Counted from the first letter of the stretch, positions 8,595-18,493 are shown. The stretch is DNA of 64,000 bases from Vreelandella nigrificans (GCF_002374315.1 NZ_NWUX01000014.1:1-64000); one strand, 5' to 3'. Made by a program: numbers and translations. Notes: a model not told the origin generated them from the letters alone.

Positions 8595-9569
8595 TTAAGA
8601 GAGTAGTACTAAACTCACCAGATAACCTGTGTACGCTATAAATAACAAGAACAACACTCCGCCCTCAACACGATTAATACGACGCGGGCGCCCTCGCCAC
8701 GAGAAGGCGAATAGCACCATTAGAAGCGTCATAACGGTCATAACGCTCCAGTCTCGCACCAACACTTCGCGCCCCACTTCAATAGGATGAATAACCCCTG
8801 CCAACCCAACAACTGCCAAGCTATTGAACAAGTTGGATCCCACTACATTCCCCAGCACCATGTCATGCTCTTTACGGCGTAGAGCACTAATAGAGGAAGC
8901 CAGCTCAGGTAAGGAAGTGCCTATAGCCACCACCGTCAGCCCAATAATGAGATCACTGACACCAAAGCCAACAGCAATCTCAACAGCGCCCCATACTAAT
9001 AGGCGTGAACTAGCAATTAGCAGCACTAGGCCAACCAGGGTCCACATTATCGCCTTCCCACGGGAAAGAGCTTTACTCTCTAACGTTTCAGCGACCTCCC
9101 CCGTCAATGGATCATCCTGCTGAGCACGGGAACGAACGATGCTCACGCCAATAAAAAGCACCAGTCCGCAAAGCAACAAAATGGACTCCCAGCGAGAGAT
9201 CCAGCCATCAAACAGCATATAGCCAGTTAATAGCATAATGGCTACCAAAAGCGGCATCTCTTTGCGAATGACGTCTGAATGAACGGCCAATGGCGCTATC
9301 AGCGCTACAAAGCCAAGCACAAGACCTATATTCGCAATATTCGAACCGTAAGCATTACCCACCGCCAGCCCTGGATTTCCCTGCATAGCAGCTAGCACTG
9401 ACACGGTCATTTCGGGTGCCGATGTCCCAAAACCAATCACAAGCATGCCAATAAGCAGCGGCGAAAGCCCCAGCCAATGAGAAGTAGCTGCCGCACCGTC
9501 GATGAATTTTTCCGCACTCCAAATTAAAAGAGCTAGCCCTACCAACACTGCTATGCAGGCGAGTAACAT
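8595..9569 (-). CDS. Calcium/sodium antiporter (CaCA family, YrbG type)
   Basis: Inner-membrane cation exchanger of 324 residues with about ten transmembrane helices. The two alpha-repeats that form the ion path are clear: GFGTSAPEMTVS with GNAYGSNIANI in the first half, and AIGTSLPELASS with GNVVGSNLFNS in the second. The acidic residue in each repeat (E of APE and LPE) is conserved. The start has a good ribosome site, AAGGAAC. It is transcribed divergently from pqiA. Confidence 0.92.
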   Translation of the reverse strand: MLLACIAVLVGLALLIWSAEKFIDGAAATSHWLGLSPLLIGMLVIGFGTSAPEMTVSVLAAMQGNPGLAVGNAYGSNIANIGLVLGFVALIAPLAVHSDVIRKEMPLLVAIMLLTGYMLFDGWISRWESILLLCGLVLFIGVSIVRSRAQQDDPLTGEVAETLESKALSRGKAIMWTLVGLVLLIASSRLLVWGAVEIAVGFGVSDLIIGLTVVAIGTSLPELASSISALRRKEHDMVLGNVVGSNLFNSLAVVGLAGVIHPIEVGREVLVRDWSVMTVMTLLMVLFAFSWRGRPRRINRVEGGVLFLLFIAYTGYLVSLVLLS

Positions 9570-9659
9570 TTCAGTTCCTTAATGACATGATGTTAGGCAC
9601 TATCGCGGCTGCATCCTTGTCCAAGCTAGTGCATACGTCAAGTACAGTTTTCTATCGAC

Positions 9660-11087
9660 TTGACAGTCAAGCGTATCCACCGTATTGGTTTTACTACTCA
9701 ACGCACTGAGAACTTGCTGTTGCCCCATTTCTCATTAAAAAATCGCCCATCGGTGTCAGTTAACACACCACTGGTTGACCGCACACCACCTGAGCTACGC
9801 GCTCAACGGAGGCGGCTGCGCGCTTGTCATGAGTGCGATTGGGTATCAGCACTCCCCCCTCTTAAGTCCGGGGAAAAAGCATCGTGCCCACGCTGCTCTC
9901 ATACGCTGGTTAAACGCCACCGCTATCCCGCTCAACGCAGCATGGCATTGGCCATTTCAGCGCTTATTGCGTTGCTTGTGGCGGTCTCGTTTCCCTTCGT
10001 TAGTTTCAGCATAGGGGGAGTGGGCAACCGAATTGAGCTTTCACAAACAGCAACTACCTTAATAGCTTTTCATCAGCCTGTTGTGGCGATTGCAGTTATC
10101 ATGACAATCATTGTGCTGCCTGCAGTTTATCTTATTGGGGTTATTTGGCTTCAGTACGGGCTTTTAAGCGGCAGGCATATGTCATTTAGCCGTGACATTG
10201 CGCGATCACTGGCCCACCTAACCCCTTGGATGATGGCTGATGTATTCATTATTGGCGCGCTTGTCAGCCTTATAAAAATAGCGGGTATGGCACAAATCGA
10301 GCTGGGCATCTCATTTTGGTCGTTTTGTATTTTTGCAGTGCTACTCCTTATGACGACTCAATCTCTGGATGCAGACTGGATGTGGTTCTCTTTGGAAGGC
10401 GAACCCCTCGCCCCAGAAGGAACGAAAACTGGCGCAACCGGCTTTAGCCAAGGGGTAACAGGATGCCCTACCTGCGGCTTAGTGAACCGGCTATCTCACA
10501 GCGGCGAAAAAAACCGCTGCACCCGTTGTAATGAGAAGCTACACCAGCGATTACCACATAGCTTACAGCGTACTTGGGCACTGCTATTTGCAGCCGCTGT
10601 CATGTATATCCCTGCTAACGTATACCCTATTATGACCACCACTAGCCTGGGGCATGCCATGCCTTCTACTATCATCGGCGGTGTGGTGCACTTATTGCAG
10701 ATGGGTTCCTGGCCAGTAGCCTTGGTTATCTTTGTTGCTAGCGTTATCGTACCCGTGGGCAAGCTTATGGCCTTGACGTGGCTATGTTTTGCTATCAAGC
10801 GTAGCAATGAACTAAATGCCCAAAGCAGAACCAAGCTTTACAGAATCACGGAATTTATTGGTCGCTGGTCAATGGTCGATGTCTTTGTTGTTGCCATACT
10901 GGTAGCACTGATACGGGCAGGCTCCCTGATGTCGATTACCCCTGGACCAGCCGCACTCGCTTTTGGCTCAGTGGTTGTGCTCACCATGCTTGCTGCCATG
11001 ACGTTTGATCCACGCTTGATTTGGGACGCTCCGCCTCCACGCTCTACTCGCCGTGAAACGGCCGCCAAGGAACCTGTTGATGGCTAA
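9660..11087 (+). CDS. pqiA: Paraquat-inducible protein A (PqiA)
   Basis: Inner-membrane component of the Pqi lipid-transport system that bridges the cell envelope. It has two halves, each with a zinc-ribbon-like four-cysteine knuckle followed by four membrane helices: C56, C59, C76, C79 and C269, C272, C287, C290 (numbered from TTG 9660). Homologues start shortly before the first knuckle, so the first 40-50 residues are doubtful. No start from 9660 (TTG) to 9753 (GTG) has a good ribosome site, so the true start is unsettled. pqiB begins inside its last codons. Confidence 0.9.
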   Translation: MTVKRIHRIGFTTQRTENLLLPHFSLKNRPSVSVNTPLVDRTPPELRAQRRRLRACHECDWVSALPPLKSGEKASCPRCSHTLVKRHRYPAQRSMALAISALIALLVAVSFPFVSFSIGGVGNRIELSQTATTLIAFHQPVVAIAVIMTIIVLPAVYLIGVIWLQYGLLSGRHMSFSRDIARSLAHLTPWMMADVFIIGALVSLIKIAGMAQIELGISFWSFCIFAVLLLMTTQSLDADWMWFSLEGEPLAPEGTKTGATGFSQGVTGCPTCGLVNRLSHSGEKNRCTRCNEKLHQRLPHSLQRTWALLFAAAVMYIPANVYPIMTTTSLGHAMPSTIIGGVVHLLQMGSWPVALVIFVASVIVPVGKLMALTWLCFAIKRSNELNAQSRTKLYRITEFIGRWSMVDVFVVAILVALIRAGSLMSITPGPAALAFGSVVVLTMLAAMTFDPRLIWDAPPPRSTRRETAAKEPVDG

Positions 11088-12765
11088 TGATGTGATTCAC
11101 AAAAACAGCTCGACATCCCCTGAAGAGAACGACCTACACAGAGCTAAGGCATCACCACAAACAAGGCTTTCCCCAATTTGGATTGTACCTATTGTGGCTG
11201 TCATTATTGGAATGTGGTTGGTCTATGACACCTACTCAAGTCGTGGCACTCTCGTTACCCTGAATATGGATAGTGCCGAGGGAATCGAGGCTGGAAGTAC
11301 ACTAATCCGCAGCCGTAGCGTAGAAATAGGAAGAGTGCAGAGCGTGCGTCTTTCAGACGATCTCTCACACGCAGTAATGACTGCCCGCATTCAGCCTGAG
11401 GCAGAGGCTATGCTACGTGATGATAGCCGCTTCTGGGTGGTCAAACCCCGTATTGGTCGGGAAGGTATCAGCGGTCTTGGCACCGTACTTTCAGGCGCTT
11501 ATATACAGCTTGAACCGGGCAGATCAGAAGAACCACGCCGTGAGTTTCAGGTTAGTGATGTCCCACCTGTAGCGCCATCTGGGCAAGCTGGTCTACAAAT
11601 TAGTTTAGTGAGTCAATTGGGTAATTCACTACGCGTCGGAGACCCTGTCTCCTATCAAGGCTATACCGTTGGTCGTGTTGAAGACACACGCTTTGAGCCC
11701 GAGTCCCGCACCATGCACCATCAGGTCTTCATAGAAGAGCCTTATGCACAGCTGGTTACTGACAGCACCCGTTTTTGGACATCCAGCGGTGTTGATTTTC
11801 GTTTGGATGCTGACGGTTTCCGCGTCAATGTAGGGTCACTTGAAGCATTACTGGGCGGTGGTGTCACTTTTGGCGTGCCAGAGGATCTACCAATGGGACA
11901 ACCAGCAGCAGCCAACTCCAGCTTTAGTTTATATGCGGATGAAGACAGCGCTCGCGAAGGCACCTTTAACCGCTATTTAGAGTATGTGCTGTTGGTTGAT
12001 GATACGGTCCGAGGCCTTTCAAGAGGAGCACCTGTCGAGTTTAGAGGCGTCCGATTAGGTACCGTTGCAGCAGTGCCTTGGAATTTCACCGCTCCGCAGC
12101 CAGGCTCCCGCGCCCAGTTCGCCATACCAGTACTCATTCGAATTGAGCCACAGCGCTTGGGTATTGAAAACTCGGACATTGATTTAGAAGAGTGGGAGGA
12201 GCGCTTCACTCGCATGTTTAATTTAGGTCTACGGGCATCTCTAAAAAATGGCAGCCTGCTTACAGGCGCCCTCTTTGTCGACCTTAATTTTCAGCGTGAT
12301 TTAGCAGGCGAATATTTGGCTGAATCTTTCTCTGAGCGCACTGTATTCCCAACCGTGGCGGGCGGCTTCGCCCAAATCCAAGCCCAAGTGACTAACTTAC
12401 TGGACAAGCTTAATGCGCTTGAGGTGGAGCCACTGCTAGCTGGCCTTGACCGGAACTTACAAGCCTCCGAGAGCGTACTAAATGAAGTCCGCAACGTTAG
12501 CGCTTCCATTAATCAGTTACTGAGTGATCCCGAGACCCAGGCAATGGGAGGCAATTTAAACGCCACGCTGGATGAACTACGTAGCACACTACAAGGGGTC
12601 TCACCGTCATCCCCTGCTTATCAAGAATTAACCAGCGCTATAGAGCGCCTTGACCGCTTAATGCGCGACTTACAACCGCTCACGCGTACGTTGAACGAAA
12701 ATCCCAGGGCATTACTATTTGATAACCTGGATACTCAAGACCCAATCCCTCGTGCTCCTCGTTAA
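11080..12765 (+). CDS. pqiB: Paraquat-inducible protein B (PqiB), MCE-domain protein
   Basis: Periplasm-spanning lipid carrier anchored in the inner membrane, 561 residues (E. coli 546). A single membrane helix at about 33-51 is followed by three MCE domains, each recognised by a GS/DPVxxRG-type turn (IEAGSTLIRSRS, LRVGDPVSYQG, LSRGAPVEFRG). A long helical region near the C-terminus should form the central needle. The start at 11080 is chosen because AAGGAA lies 7 nt upstream and the ATG overlaps the pqiA stop by 8 bases. An in-frame start at 11053 would add nine residues without a ribosome site. Confidence 0.93.
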   Translation: MANDVIHKNSSTSPEENDLHRAKASPQTRLSPIWIVPIVAVIIGMWLVYDTYSSRGTLVTLNMDSAEGIEAGSTLIRSRSVEIGRVQSVRLSDDLSHAVMTARIQPEAEAMLRDDSRFWVVKPRIGREGISGLGTVLSGAYIQLEPGRSEEPRREFQVSDVPPVAPSGQAGLQISLVSQLGNSLRVGDPVSYQGYTVGRVEDTRFEPESRTMHHQVFIEEPYAQLVTDSTRFWTSSGVDFRLDADGFRVNVGSLEALLGGGVTFGVPEDLPMGQPAAANSSFSLYADEDSAREGTFNRYLEYVLLVDDTVRGLSRGAPVEFRGVRLGTVAAVPWNFTAPQPGSRAQFAIPVLIRIEPQRLGIENSDIDLEEWEERFTRMFNLGLRASLKNGSLLTGALFVDLNFQRDLAGEYLAESFSERTVFPTVAGGFAQIQAQVTNLLDKLNALEVEPLLAGLDRNLQASESVLNEVRNVSASINQLLSDPETQAMGGNLNATLDELRSTLQGVSPSSPAYQELTSAIERLDRLMRDLQPLTRTLNENPRALLFDNLDTQDPIPRAPR

Positions 12766-12777
12766 CAAGGACTGATA

Positions 12778-13368
12778 ATGCGTACTACGGCGCTCAAGGT
12801 TATATCACTGCTCAGTTTAAGCATGCTGCTCTCTGCTTGTGCGAGTAGCGTTACTCCACCAGCACGCTACCTACTCCCCAGCAGTCCAATGCTAAGCGCA
12901 CCTGCACACCCTCAGGGCACACTCCAGGTGCGTTCACCACGTTTAGCACACTACCTGGATGTTGATGGAATCGTCATGCAGTTAAATGACATCACTCTCA
13001 ACGAGGCACGAGAACACCAGTGGGCAGAAAGTATTGGCCGCCAGTTGGAACGCTCGCTGCGATCTCATCTTGCTCAAGAGCTAACGACTATCCAGATAGT
13101 ACGAGATGATGGTAGTGCGGCCAATGCTATGACGTTACTTTTGGAAATCGATCAATTCCAAGGTAGATACGATGGCATGGCTGTTGCCAGCGGACAGTGG
13201 CAGTTAAGAGGCGCTAATAATGAGCTTCTGACCCTAAAGAGTTTTTCGGCTGAAAGCGCACTCGATGAAGATGGCTACCCGGCACTGGTTCGCGCACTGG
13301 GTGATAGCTGGAGCAGTGTTGGAAGGCAAATTGCACACCAAATTCGCCAAGGCAACTATTTCGACTAA
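12778..13368 (+). CDS. pqiC: PqiC, outer-membrane lipoprotein of the Pqi system
   Basis: ABC-type transport auxiliary lipoprotein of 196 residues that docks PqiB at the outer membrane. It starts with a lipoprotein signal peptide with lipobox LSAC (Cys21). YLLPSSP and RSPRLAHYLD are typical of this family. It follows pqiB by 12 bp with ribosome site AAGGA and is the last gene of pqiABC. No clear terminator follows. Confidence 0.9.
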   Translation: MRTTALKVISLLSLSMLLSACASSVTPPARYLLPSSPMLSAPAHPQGTLQVRSPRLAHYLDVDGIVMQLNDITLNEAREHQWAESIGRQLERSLRSHLAQELTTIQIVRDDGSAANAMTLLLEIDQFQGRYDGMAVASGQWQLRGANNELLTLKSFSAESALDEDGYPALVRALGDSWSSVGRQIAHQIRQGNYFD

Positions 13369-13507
13369 GCTAAGCACAAATACCGCGCCCCAGATGCGCT
13401 ATACAACAGCCGCATGACTTACTTAATTTACCCAATTAACTTAATTTTATGTAGATGCCCGTAATTAAGTGTATTAGCTACGTCAGAGACTAAGACAAGG
13501 ATGCGAT

Positions 13508-13975
13508 ATGAACGGTGACAACACGCTTGGCAGTGAGGAGCTACTCAAACATCTATCTAGCTTAACGCAGTCGCTTGAAACGGTGCTTAGTGGAAACGCA
13601 GCGCTCGAACCACTTGAGTGTGCGTTGTCTAGCCATGATGTCCTAACTGAAGAGCTAGCCTCACTGGGCATGTCCTCTGCTGTCGCTGAGGTACTGGAAC
13701 GCATCGAGCGCTTTATTATCGAACAAGCTCTCGCCTTATACGAAATAGCTCAATCAACCCAACAGCAAAGCCATATTGTCGATTGCTTTGCCCGCCACTT
13801 GTTAGCGGTTGAAGGCATTGGCCCAGCCACGGCAAAGCAACTATTTGAAGCTAACATAGCGTTTCCCGAACAACTATTTGAGCTTTCCCCCAAGGAGATA
13901 GCTGACCTGCCACTTCCTCCCGCCAGTCACGCACGGGTAACAGCCCTCTATGAGGAGCATGCAGCTAATCAATAA
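13508..13975 (+). CDS. Helix-hairpin-helix domain protein of unknown role
   Basis: A 155-residue soluble protein. The N-terminal two thirds look alpha-helical and acidic, without a motif I recognise. Near residues 97-112 is a helix-hairpin-helix (VEGIGPATAKQLFEANI) of the kind that binds the DNA backbone or acts as a structural hinge, followed by a second related helix pair (LSPKEIADLPLPPAS). It has a good ribosome site (AAGGA) and a strong terminator right after, so it is a single-gene unit. The function is unknown; a nucleic-acid-binding accessory role is only inference from the motif. Confidence 0.75.
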   Translation: MNGDNTLGSEELLKHLSSLTQSLETVLSGNAALEPLECALSSHDVLTEELASLGMSSAVAEVLERIERFIIEQALALYEIAQSTQQQSHIVDCFARHLLAVEGIGPATAKQLFEANIAFPEQLFELSPKEIADLPLPPASHARVTALYEEHAANQ

Positions 13976-13997
13976 CCTCTCTAGGCGCTGCCAGCGC

Positions 13998-14040
13998 ATA
14001 ACCGTGATACACTGGTGACGGTGTATCACGGTTATTTTTA
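13998..14040 (+). terminator. Intrinsic terminator after the HhH gene
   Basis: A perfect 15-bp stem (ATAACCGTGATACAC with its complement, loop 14013-14020) is followed by TTTTTA. Confidence 0.9.
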
Positions 14041-14063
14041 GCGCCACCCCGTCACCTCCGAGC

Positions 14064-14150
14064 AAGACCTACTTTTTTTATCTAGGTCTTTATTGGCAAA
14101 TAAATGACCGCCGCGGCTGCGAACTTTATCTGGCATATTTCACAGCCGCG
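14064..14150 (+). promoter_or_regulatory. Two hairpins in the rhlE upstream region
   Basis: Between the previous terminator and the rhlE start there are two inverted repeats. The first is AAGACCTA/TAGGTCTT (14064-14071 and 14083-14090). The second is CGCGGCTG/CAGCCGCG (14112-14119 and 14143-14150), extendable to about 12 bp with one mismatch. They could form a structured 5' leader. No promoter was identified. Confidence 0.4.
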
Positions 14151-14238
14151 ACGGTGGATCATCCTCGCTTTTATGAACATTACGTCCAGTAACCGCCCTG
14201 CGCATCAGGGCTGCTTGCTAGGCGATTGCGGAGAACGC

Positions 14239-15495
14239 ATGAGCTTTTCTGAACTTGGTCTGCACGACGATTTACTACGCGCTGTTACTGCGCAAGGCTA
14301 TACCCAGCCAACGCCTATTCAAATAAAGGCTATCCCCGTCGTACTAGAGGGACGTGACCTGCTCGCCAGTGCACAAACTGGTACTGGTAAAACAGCGGGC
14401 TTTACGCTGCCTATGCTGCAGCGCCTCGCCAATGGCAAACGCCCAGGCAGACGCCAAGTAAGGGCATTGGTATTAACGCCAACGCGAGAACTTGCCGCCC
14501 AGGTAGGTGAAAGCGTTTCAGCTTACGGCCAACATTTAGCACTACGCTCACACATTATTTTTGGCGGCGTAGGCCAACAGCCTCAAGTGGATGCCCTCAA
14601 AGCAGGCCTTGATGTTTTGGTGGCTACCCCAGGAAGACTGCTTGACCTTCATCAGCAAGGTCACGTCGACTTATCTGCTGTGGAAATTCTCGTTCTTGAT
14701 GAAGCTGATCGCATGCTTGATATGGGCTTTATCCATGACATTAAGCGCCTGCTTCGCCTGGTCCCCAAACAGCGTCAAAATTTGCTATTCTCAGCGACAT
14801 TCTCTAATGAAATTCAAGCACTAGCCCAACAGCTGCTGAACAACCCAGCGCTGATTGAAGTCGCGCCGCGCAATACAACTGCTGAAAAAATTGAACAGGC
14901 CATTTATCGAGTCGACCGTGATAAGAAGCGGGAGCTCTTAGCCCACTTAATCCAGCAGCATGGCTGGTTCCAAGTGCTCGTTTTCACGCGGACTAAACAT
15001 GGCGCAAATCGTTTAGCAGAGCAGCTTTCTAAACAAGATATTCCTGCCATGGCGATCCACGGTAATAAAAGCCAGGGAGCCAGAACACGGGCACTTGGCG
15101 CATTCAAGAGCGGTGATCTACAAGTCCTAGTGGCTACCGATATCGCAGCACGAGGTCTAGATATCAATGAACTACCCCACGTAGTTAACTTCGACCTGCC
15201 TAATGTCGCCGAAGATTACGTGCACCGCATAGGCCGCACAGGACGGGCTGGCAGTAATGGTGAAGCCGTATCTTTGGTCTGTGTGGATGAGCATGGCTTA
15301 CTCAGCAATATCGAGCGGTTAATTAAGCAAACCCTGCCAAAGCGCATTGAGCCAGGCTTCGAACCTGACCCCAACGCCAAGCCCGAGCCAATTGAAAATG
15401 GTCGCCGCGGCCAGCGGCAGCCTCGCGCTAATCGCAAACCAGAAGGACAAGCCGCTAACGCAGGTGGCGAACGCCGTCGCCGCGCCCGCCGCTAG
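14239..15495 (+). CDS. rhlE: DEAD-box ATP-dependent RNA helicase RhlE
   Basis: RNA helicase that remodels RNA during ribosome assembly and decay. The 418-residue protein has the full motif series: Q motif (YTQPTPIQ), Walker [19 protein letters not shown] in [13 protein letters not shown] in LFSATFS, and [10 protein letters not shown] in the second RecA domain. A basic Arg/Ala-rich tail of about 60 residues follows, as is usual in RhlE. ATG 14239 is chosen because GGAG precedes it and MSFSELGL is the usual family start. The longer frame from 14104 runs through a hairpin-rich leader. Confidence 0.93.
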   Translation: MSFSELGLHDDLLRAVTAQGYTQPTPIQIKAIPVVLEGRDLLASAQTGTGKTAGFTLPMLQRLANGKRPGRRQVRALVLTPTRELAAQVGESVSAYGQHLALRSHIIFGGVGQQPQVDALKAGLDVLVATPGRLLDLHQQGHVDLSAVEILVLDEADRMLDMGFIHDIKRLLRLVPKQRQNLLFSATFSNEIQALAQQLLNNPALIEVAPRNTTAEKIEQAIYRVDRDKKRELLAHLIQQHGWFQVLVFTRTKHGANRLAEQLSKQDIPAMAIHGNKSQGARTRALGAFKSGDLQVLVATDIAARGLDINELPHVVNFDLPNVAEDYVHRIGRTGRAGSNGEAVSLVCVDEHGLLSNIERLIKQTLPKRIEPGFEPDPNAKPEPIENGRRGQRQPRANRKPEGQAANAGGERRRRARR

Positions 15496-15506
15496 CCCAT
15501 TGCCAA

Positions 15507-15539
15507 GGAATATGCAAAGGTTATCATCTTGCATATTCC
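15507..15539. repeat. Perfect hairpin after rhlE
   Basis: Arms GGAATATGCAA and TTGCATATTCC (11 bp) surround an 11-base loop. No T-run follows, so it is a weak terminator candidate or an operator-like dyad for the next gene. Confidence 0.45.
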
Positions 15540-15572
15540 AGCATTACAGCTGAACTGATTTATGGAGTTATT

Positions 15573-16076
15573 ATGGCGTCAACGCAACTTATCAATGACT
15601 ATCGTCAATGGCTGGCTTTTCAGCGCCAGGAGCAGCTAAGCCGCGAACATCAAGGCATTTCACAGCGTTTAGAAGATGCTCGAGCATCAGCAGTACAAGT
15701 GCTCCAGGCATATCGCAGCATGGCGGAAAAAGCATCTATAGAAGGTGCCTGCTACCGTACGCTTTTTCTACGTGAGCGCGACAGCAATGATGCCCTCCCC
15801 TGCGAAGGCTGGCTGTTTGTTCGCCGCGTCTTAAGCGAGGCTAATAGCACGCGCGTACGAGTTACTCTGATTGAAACATTTACCCTTGAAGAGGGCGTTA
15901 TCGCTTTAGGTGACAAACCTGCGCGCAAACTGACCCTGGAAATCTACGATAAATTAGACATTAATAAGGGAATGCGTACTCAGGTGCGGGTAGACTGCCT
16001 GGACACTCCGCAGGACTACCACTTCATTACGATGTTAGATGCAGTGCGCGGTGACCTGCGCCCCTATCTAAAATAA
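15573..16076 (+). CDS. Conserved-looking protein of unknown function
   Basis: A soluble, highly charged protein of 167 residues that I do not recognise. The N-terminal 55 residues look like a long helix rich in Gln, Arg and Glu (WLAFQRQEQLSREHQGISQR), possibly coiled coil. The rest alternates short strands. There is no signal peptide or membrane helix. The ribosome site TGGAG is well placed. It lies 10 bp before the MFS gene on the same strand, so the two are probably co-transcribed. Codon use looks like its neighbours. Confidence 0.7.
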   Translation: MASTQLINDYRQWLAFQRQEQLSREHQGISQRLEDARASAVQVLQAYRSMAEKASIEGACYRTLFLRERDSNDALPCEGWLFVRRVLSEANSTRVRVTLIETFTLEEGVIALGDKPARKLTLEIYDKLDINKGMRTQVRVDCLDTPQDYHFITMLDAVRGDLRPYLK

Positions 16077-16085
16077 GCATCCTTT

Positions 16086-17285
16086 ATGATTTCACGTCGT
16101 GCGCTAACGTTCATCTTACTGATGTTCGTAGTTGGGCTTAATTTACGTCCTGCCATGTCGTCAGTTGCTCCGCTGTTAACTCGCTTGCAGGAAACAGCAG
16201 GGCTAACGCCCGCAGCTGCGGGTATGCTAACGACATTGCCAGTACTATTTTTAGGCCTATCAGCGCCTCTTGCGCCACTGCTAGCCCAGCGCCTTGGCAG
16301 CGAACGAGCACTAAGTGCCGCACTGATATTGTTAGCTAGCGGGCTAATACTACGTGGCTTGCCAGTGTCTGGCAGCCTGTTTATTGGCTCTGCGATGGCT
16401 GGTGCTGCTATTGGTGTTGGCGGTACGCTTTTGCCTGCGCTGGTCAAACGAGAGCTACCTGAAAGTGCCGATCTTCTGACTGGGCTATACACCATGGCAC
16501 TATGCTTTGGTGGCGCCCTCGGCGCCGGGCTTAGCGTGCCCCTTATGCACTGGCTAGGCAGTTGGCAACTGAGCTTAATGAGTTGGTCGCTGTTGGCTTT
16601 TGCCGCATTACTTCTATGGATCGCAAAAGCACCCAGCCCTCAACGCCTTCAAATAGCGACTTCGTCACAAGCAAAGCTATTGCATTTATTGCGTAAACCG
16701 CTCACTTGGCACGTAATGCTATTTATGGGCATTCAGTCCTCTATGGCGTATATCGTGTTTGGCTGGCTGCCGACACTGTTAGTTGATCGTGGCTACAATG
16801 AAGCAGCCGCCGGTTGGACAATGGCAGTTTCCATCATGTGCCAGCTAGGCTCCGCTCTAGGTGCTCCCTGGCTGGCACGGCTAGGTAAAGACCAGCGTCC
16901 TGCGCTGCTGTTAGTACTATTTAGTACCGCACTAGGACTCTGGATGCTGCTTATTGCGCCAATGGCCTGGAAGTGGCCGGGCGCCGTGCTACTAGGACTA
17001 GGCCAAGGGGGCAGCTTTAGCTTGGCTCTTAGCTTACTGGTATTAAGAACCGCCAATTCACGACTAGCCGGCCAGCTTTCCGGCTTGGTTCAGGGTGGAG
17101 GCTACACCCTCGCAGCCTTAGGGCCATTTGGTGTAGGCATTATGCTACAGACAGGAGCTAAAACAGCTGATATTGCTTGGTTGCTTATTTTATTAATTTT
17201 AATCTGCTGCGGGTTTGCTCTGCTAGCTGGCCGTCAACAAAAATTAGACGACCAATCAGGCGAACTGCTGGTCCATCGCTGCTAA
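16086..17285 (+). CDS. MFS transporter, CynX/NimT type
   Basis: Inner-membrane carrier of 399 residues with about twelve helices. The opening GLNLRPAMSSVAPLL is the hallmark of the CynX/NimT group of the major facilitator superfamily (cyanate and 2-nitroimidazole transporters). The substrate here cannot be told, as no cyanase gene is nearby. The gene follows the unknown protein by 9 bp. Confidence 0.85.
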   Translation: MISRRALTFILLMFVVGLNLRPAMSSVAPLLTRLQETAGLTPAAAGMLTTLPVLFLGLSAPLAPLLAQRLGSERALSAALILLASGLILRGLPVSGSLFIGSAMAGAAIGVGGTLLPALVKRELPESADLLTGLYTMALCFGGALGAGLSVPLMHWLGSWQLSLMSWSLLAFAALLLWIAKAPSPQRLQIATSSQAKLLHLLRKPLTWHVMLFMGIQSSMAYIVFGWLPTLLVDRGYNEAAAGWTMAVSIMCQLGSALGAPWLARLGKDQRPALLLVLFSTALGLWMLLIAPMAWKWPGAVLLGLGQGGSFSLALSLLVLRTANSRLAGQLSGLVQGGGYTLAALGPFGVGIMLQTGAKTADIAWLLILLILICCGFALLAGRQQKLDDQSGELLVHRC

Positions 17286-17338
17286 TCCAGTCCCGGCCAG
17301 CACCTGGGCGCAGCATGCGCATATACTAGGATACAGTT

Positions 17339-18409
17339 TTGAGCTCGATACTCCCTTCGGCAAGTACAGCCCCTGCCCAAGAACGCCTATTGGTTATTTA
17401 CACAGGCGGCACTATCGGCATGCTCCAACAGGCTAATGGTCTCACGCCAGGCGGTAATTTTACTAACCGCTTACAGCAGGCACTGAGTAAACTCTCCTTG
17501 GCTCAGCAGCAGGCTATACCTGCCTATGATGTGATGAGCTATGACTCACTCATCGACTCAAGTGCCGCCACCCCACTGAACTGGCAACAGCTAGCAAAAG
17601 ATATCGCCAGCAACCTGACAGCATACTGTGGCTTTGTGATCATTCATGGAACCGACACGCTTAGCTGGACCGCCGCTAGCCTTGCCTACCAACTTCAAGG
17701 GCTAGACCGCCCTGTGGTTTTAACCGGCGCTATGCACCCCCTGGAAGCCCCCAATAGCGATGCGCTAGCCAACGTATACGGCGCATTTCGTTTCGCCGCC
17801 CAGCCAGCTCTTCAAGAAGTAGCTATCTATTTTGCGAACCGGCTGCTACGCGGCGTGCGAACTATTAAGCAACACACTGAAGCCAACAATGCATTTAGCT
17901 CTCCCAACTATCCGCTAATTGGCGAACGAGTGGGAGACGACTTTGTGTATTACCCCAGCAGAGGACTTGCTCGTCAGCAACGTGGTGCACCACGCTTTGA
18001 ACTCGCCGACTACCAACCGGTAGCCCAAGGTGAAATATCAAGGGTTGTGCTTTGGCCCGGCATAAGCGCTTGGCAACTGCACGCTCTGATTGCAGAGCCC
18101 CGCATAAAAGGTTCGCTGTTACAACTATGGGGAGCAGGCAATTTACCCAACAACCCTGAGTTACTCTCGGTGATAGCCAGTGCTTGCGGAGAAGGCAAGC
18201 TGATAGCGGCTATTAGCCAGTGCCCCCAAGGTGGTACCCATTTAGGTGCTTATGCAGCGGGCCATGGACTAGCCGATGCCGGAGTACTTCCAGGCGATGA
18301 TATGACGCCTGAAGCCGCTTACACCAAACTAGTGCACCTTGTGGCACAACCACTACCTATTGAGGACCGGCGGCGTCAGTTTTTAACGCCACTGGTAGGA
18401 GAACGCTGA
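17339..18409 (+). CDS. ansA: L-asparaginase, type I (cytoplasmic)
   Basis: Hydrolyses L-asparagine to aspartate and ammonia. The 356-residue product has both threonine motifs: YTGGTIGM at 21-28 (T22, T25) and HGTDTLSWTAA with the Thr-Asp pair. GAMHPLEAPNSDA and GVRTIKQH are typical of the AnsA branch. There is no signal peptide, which fits the low-affinity cytoplasmic type. The start is TTG at 17339. It is supported by AGGA at 17328-17331, 7 nt upstream, and no later ATG leaves the first motif intact. Confidence 0.9.
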   Translation: MSSILPSASTAPAQERLLVIYTGGTIGMLQQANGLTPGGNFTNRLQQALSKLSLAQQQAIPAYDVMSYDSLIDSSAATPLNWQQLAKDIASNLTAYCGFVIIHGTDTLSWTAASLAYQLQGLDRPVVLTGAMHPLEAPNSDALANVYGAFRFAAQPALQEVAIYFANRLLRGVRTIKQHTEANNAFSSPNYPLIGERVGDDFVYYPSRGLARQQRGAPRFELADYQPVAQGEISRVVLWPGISAWQLHALIAEPRIKGSLLQLWGAGNLPNNPELLSVIASACGEGKLIAAISQCPQGGTHLGAYAAGHGLADAGVLPGDDMTPEAAYTKLVHLVAQPLPIEDRRRQFLTPLVGER

Positions 18410-18493
18410 AACGTTAGAGTAATAGGCACTGGCATCCTTGTTCATTCACGCTATGTTTAAGGGTAGGCTAACCGAAGGGAAGGAAAGAATAAT

